Below are positions 6,901 to 10,932 of a stretch of 10,932 nt of DNA, in pieces. This DNA comes from JBGTHB01 sp041746415 (lineage in GTDB: Bacteria; Pseudomonadota; Gammaproteobacteria; Coxiellales; Coxiellaceae). The position numbers and the translations under genes are program-made. The stretch spans positions 1 through 10,932 of the forward strand of contig JBGTHB010000165.1 of assembly GCA_041746415.1 (NCBI GenBank), written 5' to 3'. Each line of letters opens with the position of its first letter. Within the stretch, counting starts at the first letter, position 1. The notes below the pieces were generated by a model. The model worked only from the letters and a program-made list of their open reading frames with translations. It did not search any database and was not told the DNA's origin.

Positions 6901-8130
6901 TTGAGTAAGTTAACAAAACAACAAAAGAAACTCATCTTTTTATCCAGCATCGGCGGCCTGCTTGAGTTTTACGATTTTATTATTTACGCACTCTTTGCGG
7001 GTTACCTTGCCCAAAACTTTTTTCCTCTTCACAACCATGTCACTTCATTAATTTTCACTTTTGCCACCTTTGCAATCGGTTACCTCATCCGACCATTAGG
7101 CGGTGTCATTTTCGGTCACTTCGGTGATAAGTCTGGGCGCAAAACGACGTTCACCATTACTGTATTTATGATGGCCATCTCCACTTTTTTAATTGGTGTG
7201 CTGCCTACTTATCACCAAGTCGGCATCTTAGCGCCAATATTATTAATTCTGATGCGCATGGGCCAAGGTTTTTCAGTAGGTGGCGAAGTTCCCGGAGCAA
7301 TCACTTATTTAAGTGAAACTGCAGAAAAACACAAAGGCTTTGCCTGCGGCATTATTTTTTGCGCTCTCGTTTCTGGCATTGTACTGGGCCTGGCGGTCAA
7401 TACCTTACTCAATGCCGTTTTTACCCAAGCTGACATCATTGATTGGGCCTGGCGTCTTCCTTTTTTCCTGGGTGGCATACTCGGCACCACCAGCTATTTT
7501 TTAAGAAGACGCTTTTATGAATCTCCTTTATTTAAGTCAATCCAGGATGATCTATCACATTTCCCCATGGTGGAGTCTTTCCAATCTTACTTTCACCCAC
7601 TTGCCAAAGGATTTTTTTTGGTCGCAATGGGCAGCAGCATCACCACTTTATTATTTCTTTTTACACCATCTTACCTCACCAAAGTGCTGCACTACTCCGC
7701 CTCTGAAGTAACCTGGCAAATCACAATTGGCCTTTTTATCTCTGCCATCTTGATTGTGTTTCTCGGCGCCTGGACGGATCGAGTTAATAAAAAATATATT
7801 TTATTTTTTCTCTCGGTGTGCACTTTGTCTTTTGCCTACCCTATCTTTTCCTTTTACGAACAACACATCGCTTTATTTGTGCCAATCGCACTGAGTGTGT
7901 TTTTACAAACGTTAGCCTGGGGCACCATCCCTGCCACGTTGGCTGAGTTATTCCCCACCAAAATTCGCTACTCCGGCATTGCTCTATCCTACAATTTAGC
8001 ATTCGCGTTTTTTGCCGGCTTAGCTCCATTTGTTGCTTTGCTTTTAATTCACTATACGGGCTTATTGGCTTCGCCAAGCTACTACCTGCTCTTTACAGGC
8101 TGCCTTGGTTTAATTGGCTCGCTTATCTAA
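6901..8130 (+). CDS. Major facilitator transporter, metabolite:H+ symporter (MHS/ProP-like) type
   Basis: This is a 409-residue inner-membrane transporter with about 12 helices. The helix 1 region GGLLEFYDFIIYALFAG (18-34) with Glu22 and Asp25, and RMGQGFSVGGE (119-129), are typical of the MHS family that includes proline/betaine and organic acid symporters. The loop 2-3 signature GHFGDKSGRK spans 72-81, its weaker second-half copy GAWTDRVNKK spans 289-298, and ELFPTKIRYSG is at 349-359. The protein ends right after the last helix with no cytoplasmic tail, so it lacks the long ProP coiled coil. The start is TTG, supported by AAAAGGA seven bases upstream; no ATG is nearby. It is transcribed away from the TSUP/EamA operon and precedes typA by 48 bases. 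The substrate is unknown. Confidence 0.92.
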   Translation: MSKLTKQQKKLIFLSSIGGLLEFYDFIIYALFAGYLAQNFFPLHNHVTSLIFTFATFAIGYLIRPLGGVIFGHFGDKSGRKTTFTITVFMMAISTFLIGVLPTYHQVGILAPILLILMRMGQGFSVGGEVPGAITYLSETAEKHKGFACGIIFCALVSGIVLGLAVNTLLNAVFTQADIIDWAWRLPFFLGGILGTTSYFLRRRFYESPLFKSIQDDLSHFPMVESFQSYFHPLAKGFFLVAMGSSITTLLFLFTPSYLTKVLHYSASEVTWQITIGLFISAILIVFLGAWTDRVNKKYILFFLSVCTLSFAYPIFSFYEQHIALFVPIALSVFLQTLAWGTIPATLAELFPTKIRYSGIALSYNLAFAFFAGLAPFVALLLIHYTGLLASPSYYLLFTGCLGLIGSLI

Positions 8131-8139
8131 CAAAATTGC

Positions 8140-8178
8140 TTAACCTAATACCTGAAATAGTGATATAGTCGCGCCCTT
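8140..8178 (+). promoter_or_regulatory. Extended -10 promoter of typA
   Basis: TATAGT at 8164-8169 matches the -10 consensus in five of six bases and is preceded by TGA, giving an extended -10 element (TGnTATAGT). TTAACC at 8140-8145 is a fair -35 box with an 18-base spacer. The discriminator CGCGCCC is GC-rich, as in growth-rate-controlled promoters. Transcription would begin only zero to four bases before the ATG at 8179. Confidence 0.6.
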
Positions 8179-10002
8179 ATGAGTAACATTAATCGCATCG
8201 AAACAATTCGTAATATCGCCATCATCGCCCACGTCGATCATGGCAAAACCACACTAGTCGACAAACTATTGCAGCAATCCCATACCTTGGATGCGCGCAA
8301 ACAGTATGGCGAACGCATCATGGACTCCAATGACCTGGAGCGTGAGCGCGGCATTACCATCCTGGCTAAAAATACGGCTATTCGCTTTGAAGATTATCGT
8401 ATCAATATTGTCGATACACCTGGACACGCCGACTTCGGTGGTGAAGTGGAACGCATTATGTCGATGGTCGACAGCGTTTTATTATTAATTGACGCCGTTG
8501 ATGGGCCAATGCCACAAACGCGTTTTGTGACGCAAAAAGCCTTCCTGCGTGGTTTAAAACCTATTGTCGTGGTAAACAAAATTGACCGCGAAGGCGCACG
8601 CCCTGATTGGGCCGTGGAGCAAGTATTTGATCTATTTGATAACCTTGGCGCCACTGACGAGCAATTAGATTTTCCTGTGATTTATACGTCTGCCTTAAAT
8701 GGTTTTGCCACTAAAGATTGGCATCATCACACTGATAATATGGAAGCACTATTTCGAGCCATCATAGAATACACACCAGTACCAAAAGTGGATGCGAATG
8801 GTCCACTGCAAATGCAAATCAATTCATTGGATTACTCAAGCTATGTGGGTGTGATTGGTATTGGTCGTATTCAGCGCGGCACCATTAAACGCAATATGCC
8901 AGTCACCATCATTGATGCTAAAGGCAACACGCGCAATGCACGTATATTACAAGTGTTAGGCTATTTAGGCTTAGACAGAACCGAAGTAGAAAGCGCGAGC
9001 GCCGGTGATATTGTGGCGGTCACGGGATTAGAGAAGCTCTCTATTTCAGACACGCTCTGCGACCCGCAATCACTTGACCCACTGCCGCCGCTTTGCGTTG
9101 ACGAACCAACTATCAGCATGATTTTTCAAGTCAACGATTCACCACTTGCTGGTCGTGAAGGAAAGTTTATAACAAGCCGTCAAATTAAAGAGCGCTTGGA
9201 TCGTGAGTTAATTCATAACGTGGCATTACGCGTAGAACAACAACAAGATCGCGATAAGTTTTTAGTTTCTGGTCGTGGTGAATTACATCTTTCTATTTTG
9301 CTTGAAACCATGCGCCGTGAAAATTACGAACTAGCGGTTAGTCCACCTCAAGTTATCTACAAAGAAATTGATGGTCATAAGTGTGAACCATACGAAAACC
9401 TTATGGTGGATATTCAAGAAGGACACCAAGGCTCGATTATGGAAGCCTTAGGCGAACGCAAAGCACAACTGGAAAATATGACGCCGGATGGTAAAGGTCG
9501 TGTGCGCTTAGATTATAAAATTGCTACCAACGCCCTACTTGGCTTTCGCACTGATTTTATGACCATGACTTCTGGCAGTGGCATCATGGCCAGTGTGTTT
9601 GCTGAATACGCTCCAGTATCTGGCGAAAAAATTAAAAAACGCCGCAACGGTGTGCTCGTTTCAATGTGTGTTGGTAAAGCAACCGCCTACTCGTTGTGGA
9701 ATCTGCAAGAACGCGGCCGTATGATTATCGGCCCACAAACCGAAGTATACGAAGGTATGATTGTTGGCATCCATTCACGCGGCAATGATTTAGTAGTAAA
9801 TGTTATTAAAGGCAAAAAGCTCACTAACGTGCGCGCTTCTGGTACTGATGATGCCATTATTCTCACACCACCGATTAATATGAGCTTAGAACAAGCGTTG
9901 GATTTTATTGCTAGCGACGAACTAGTTGAGATCACCCCGCAAAATCTACGTTTCCGCAAAAAATTCTTGAAAGAAACGGATCGTAAGCGCGATAAAGATT
10001 AG
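8179..10002 (+). CDS. typA: Ribosome-associated GTPase TypA/BipA
   Basis: TypA/BipA is a translational GTPase related to EF-G and LepA that binds the 70S ribosome and assists large-subunit assembly and stress or low-temperature growth. The 607-residue length equals that of E. coli BipA. The GTP-binding motifs are intact: G1 AHVDHGKT at 17-24, G2 around RGIT at 57-60, G3 DTPGH at 79-83, and G4 NKID at 133-136. Domains II, III and V follow. The family-specific C-terminal domain carries RRNGVLVSMCVGKATAYSLW and GKKLTNVRASGTDDA. The tail is basic (RKKFLKETDRKRDKD). The ATG at 8179 is the only possible start, because an in-frame stop lies at 8161-8163. No ribosome binding site precedes it, and an extended -10 promoter sits nine bases away, so the message is likely leaderless. 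No close partner gene follows downstream. Confidence 0.98.
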   Translation: MSNINRIETIRNIAIIAHVDHGKTTLVDKLLQQSHTLDARKQYGERIMDSNDLERERGITILAKNTAIRFEDYRINIVDTPGHADFGGEVERIMSMVDSVLLLIDAVDGPMPQTRFVTQKAFLRGLKPIVVVNKIDREGARPDWAVEQVFDLFDNLGATDEQLDFPVIYTSALNGFATKDWHHHTDNMEALFRAIIEYTPVPKVDANGPLQMQINSLDYSSYVGVIGIGRIQRGTIKRNMPVTIIDAKGNTRNARILQVLGYLGLDRTEVESASAGDIVAVTGLEKLSISDTLCDPQSLDPLPPLCVDEPTISMIFQVNDSPLAGREGKFITSRQIKERLDRELIHNVALRVEQQQDRDKFLVSGRGELHLSILLETMRRENYELAVSPPQVIYKEIDGHKCEPYENLMVDIQEGHQGSIMEALGERKAQLENMTPDGKGRVRLDYKIATNALLGFRTDFMTMTSGSGIMASVFAEYAPVSGEKIKKRRNGVLVSMCVGKATAYSLWNLQERGRMIIGPQTEVYEGMIVGIHSRGNDLVVNVIKGKKLTNVRASGTDDAIILTPPINMSLEQALDFIASDELVEITPQNLRFRKKFLKETDRKRDKD

Positions 10003-10223
10003 ACGGAGAATGCAACCTTACTTAAAAGCTGCCTGAGCAATAATCACGTAACAGCAGCACAAAAATTCACGTTTGGCGCGCTTGCACGACTTTGTCTTAT
10101 TTTGCTTTTTTTCACTTGTCTTACGTGCGATTCTCGTTGCTCATGCAAAATCAGCGTCCAGCTGATTTTGTCGAACCGGCTTAATACTATGTCGGAGGTT
10201 CTCATCCTCCCGTTTGCTAAAAT
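10003..10223 (+). other. Intergenic region after typA with a perfect hairpin
   Basis: No gene is supported here. A perfect ten-base inverted repeat, CAAAATCAGC-GTCCA-GCTGATTTTG, lies at 10146-10170. Its A tract and T tract fall within the stem, so it could act as a weak terminator in both directions, though no longer T run follows. It lies 144 bases past the typA stop. A T-rich stretch at 10095-10112 has no clear stem before it. Confidence 0.45.
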
Positions 10224-10248
10224 AAAAAAACCCACTATCGTGGGTTTT
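10224..10248 (-). terminator. Rho-independent terminator of the tRNA-Arg gene
   Basis: Read on the minus strand, AAAACCCAC-GATA-GTGGGTTTT forms a nine-base stem with a four-base loop (10227-10248), followed by three more T residues and then ATTTT. It begins seven bases past the tRNA CCA end. The A-rich other side lets it serve weakly in the plus direction as well. Confidence 0.88.
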
Positions 10249-10255
10249 ATTTATT

Positions 10256-10333
10256 TGGCGCGCCCGGAGAGATTCGAACTCCCGACCGCTCGGTTCGTAG
10301 CCGAGTACTCTAATCCAACTGAGCTACGGGCGC
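10256..10333 (-). tRNA. tRNA-Arg (anticodon ACG)
   Basis: The minus strand folds into a full cloverleaf of 78 bases with an encoded CCA. The acceptor stem is GCGCCCG/CGGGCGC. The D arm is GCTC-AGTTGGATTA-GAGT with one G-U pair. The anticodon stem is CTCGG/CCGAG with loop CTACGAA, giving anticodon ACG. The variable loop has five bases, and the T arm is GGGAG-TTCGAAT-CTCTC with one G-U pair. Anticodon ACG is normally edited to ICG by TadA and reads CGU, CGC and CGA arginine codons. It has its own promoter and terminator and stands alone. Confidence 0.98.
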
Positions 10334-10350
10334 AGTAATTTGAGGAAGTG

Positions 10351-10378
10351 ATTATACGGTATGCTTGCGGGTTGTCAA
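10351..10378 (-). promoter_or_regulatory. Consensus sigma-70 promoter of tRNA-Arg
   Basis: Read on the minus strand, TTGACA (10378-10373) and TATAAT (10356-10351) both match the consensus fully, with a 16-base spacer. The start would lie near 10344, leaving about ten bases of 5' leader for RNase P to remove before the mature tRNA end at 10333. Confidence 0.92.
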
Positions 10379-10454
10379 AGAAATAAAACCATATTGTTCA
10401 GCAATTTGCCGGCAATTAAGCATTTGCATATTGCGTTTGCGATGTTATTATCAC

Positions 10455-10607
10455 CAATCTTTAATGTCGTTGCATGTAGGTTAGGTACCCAAAAGGGCAC
10501 GAGCAACTTAGGTTAATTTCGCAGTGGGATTAGATTGATAGAGTTTATTAACTCCACAGTGCGTGTGGTTGGGTTGAGTCTTCGAAGCCCAACACAATGT
10601 TGCATTG
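10455..10607. repeat. Cluster of dispersed-type palindromic elements
   Basis: No gene is supported between the tRNA promoter and the window end. The segment GTAGGTTAGGTACCC...GGGCACGAGCAAC around 10476-10507 resembles a short dispersed repeat known from many bacterial genomes. GAGTT-TATT-AACTC lies at about 10540-10553. TGTGGTTGGG...CCCAACACA (10564-10596, with CTTCGAAG inside) resembles the common GTTGGGTTGAG...CGAAACCCAAC element. ACAATG-TTG-CATTGT follows at about 10594-10608. Resemblance to known repeat families is from memory; the inverted repeats are read directly. Confidence 0.5.
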
Positions 10608-10610
10608 TTG

Positions 10611-10647
10611 TGGATCGCCACGGTTATTGCATTCCCTCGCGATGACA
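10611..10647 (-). repeat. Palindromic repeat of the GTCATTGCGAGG...GTGGCAATCC type
   Basis: On the minus strand this reads GTCATCGCGAGG, then a variable centre, then CGTGGCGATCCA. Both arms match the short palindromic element found in many copies in several proteobacterial genomes, usually GTCATTGCGAGG and GTGGCAATCC. The two arms share ATCGC/GCGAT as a stem. The element ends six bases before the tandem repeat begins. Confidence 0.55.
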
Positions 10648-10652
10648 TATGT

Positions 10653-10932
10653 GGATGTACTGGATACAGTTTAAATTTGGAGAGATGGGTGAGTCGGCAG
10701 AGACAAATTGCCAATTTGTCCCGACGAACGCCTGACAGGATGTCAGGCCGTGGTGCGATTAGCGAAACTACAAAAATAAGTACACGGATGTACTGGATAC
10801 AGTTTAAATTTGGAGAGATGGGTGAGTCGGCAAAGACAAATTGCCAATTTGTCCCGACGAACGCCTGACAGGATGTCAGGCCGTGGTGCGATTAGCGAAA
10901 CTACAAAAATAAGTACACGGATGTACTGGATA
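10653..10932. repeat. 133-base tandem repeat array, continues past the window
   Basis: Two full units (10653-10785 and 10786-10918) and the first 14 bases of a third are present. The two full units differ at one base only (G at 10700, A at 10833). Each unit holds a compound hairpin: GTCGG, a four-base bulge, GACAAATTG, one base, CAATTTGTC, CCGAC (10693-10725 in unit one). The single difference lies in the bulge. A second hairpin, GCCTGACA-GGA-TGTCAGGC, follows at 10730-10748. AGTAC/GTACT spans the unit junction (five-base arms, six-base loop). The period is not a multiple of three, so it does not encode a repeated peptide. Function is unknown. Confidence 0.93.

Noticed and set aside
10044..10235. 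Minus-strand frame of 63 codons after the tRNA terminator
   Set aside because: It runs over the tRNA terminator and the hairpin, has no ribosome binding site and no family resemblance.
10256..10333. tRNA-Arg as an integration site of a genomic island
   Set aside because: No integrase gene and no duplicate of the tRNA 3' end is seen on the typA side; the repeats lie on the 5' side, which is not the usual attachment end.
10605..10868. Open frame of 87 codons across the tandem repeat
   Set aside because: The repeat period of 133 is not a multiple of three, so the two copies are read in different frames. There is no ribosome binding site, and the stems explain the sequence better.
10653..10932. 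CRISPR array
   Set aside because: The units are directly joined without variable spacers and are 133 bases long; no cas genes are seen.

Overview
The window is an AT-rich (roughly 40% GC by eye) chromosomal stretch from a gammaproteobacterium. TypA/BipA and the YfcA-like and MHS-type transporters fit that class. One large unrecognised protein ends in a tail resembling a Dot/Icm type IV secretion signal, which hints at a host-associated member of the Legionellales. The lineage is an inference; there is no rRNA or other marker here to fix it.

Left part (1-2577). On the minus strand lie the first 273 codons of an amidase-signature hydrolase, cut by the window edge, and upstream of it a small membrane protein resembling DUF6622. 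A roughly 300-base gap without a convincing gene follows. Then, on the plus strand, comes a hemerythrin HHE-domain protein. A 60-codon frame overlaps its stop and looks like the last strands of an outer-membrane beta-barrel.

Centre (2578-6900). A 645-residue protein of unknown function has a short F-box-like motif and an acidic C-terminal tail with leucine at -3. It is the strongest candidate here for something undescribed. Converging on it is a compact three-gene minus-strand operon: a secreted four-cysteine protein, a TauE/SafE (TSUP, YfcA-like) permease starting at TTG, and an EamA/DMT permease whose ATG directly follows the TSUP stop. This looks like an export or uptake module of unknown substrate.

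Right part (6901-10932). An MHS-type major facilitator transporter (TTG start, good ribosome binding site) is followed 48 bases later by typA/bipA. An extended -10 promoter sits so close to the typA ATG that the message is probably leaderless. After about 220 bases with one strong hairpin comes a complete minus-strand tRNA-Arg(ACG) unit with a textbook promoter (TTGACA, 16 bases, TATAAT) and an intrinsic terminator. From about 10455 to the end the DNA is repeat-rich and non-coding: several dispersed-type palindromic elements, then a 133-base tandem repeat with two hairpins per unit, 132/133 identical between its two full copies and running off the window.
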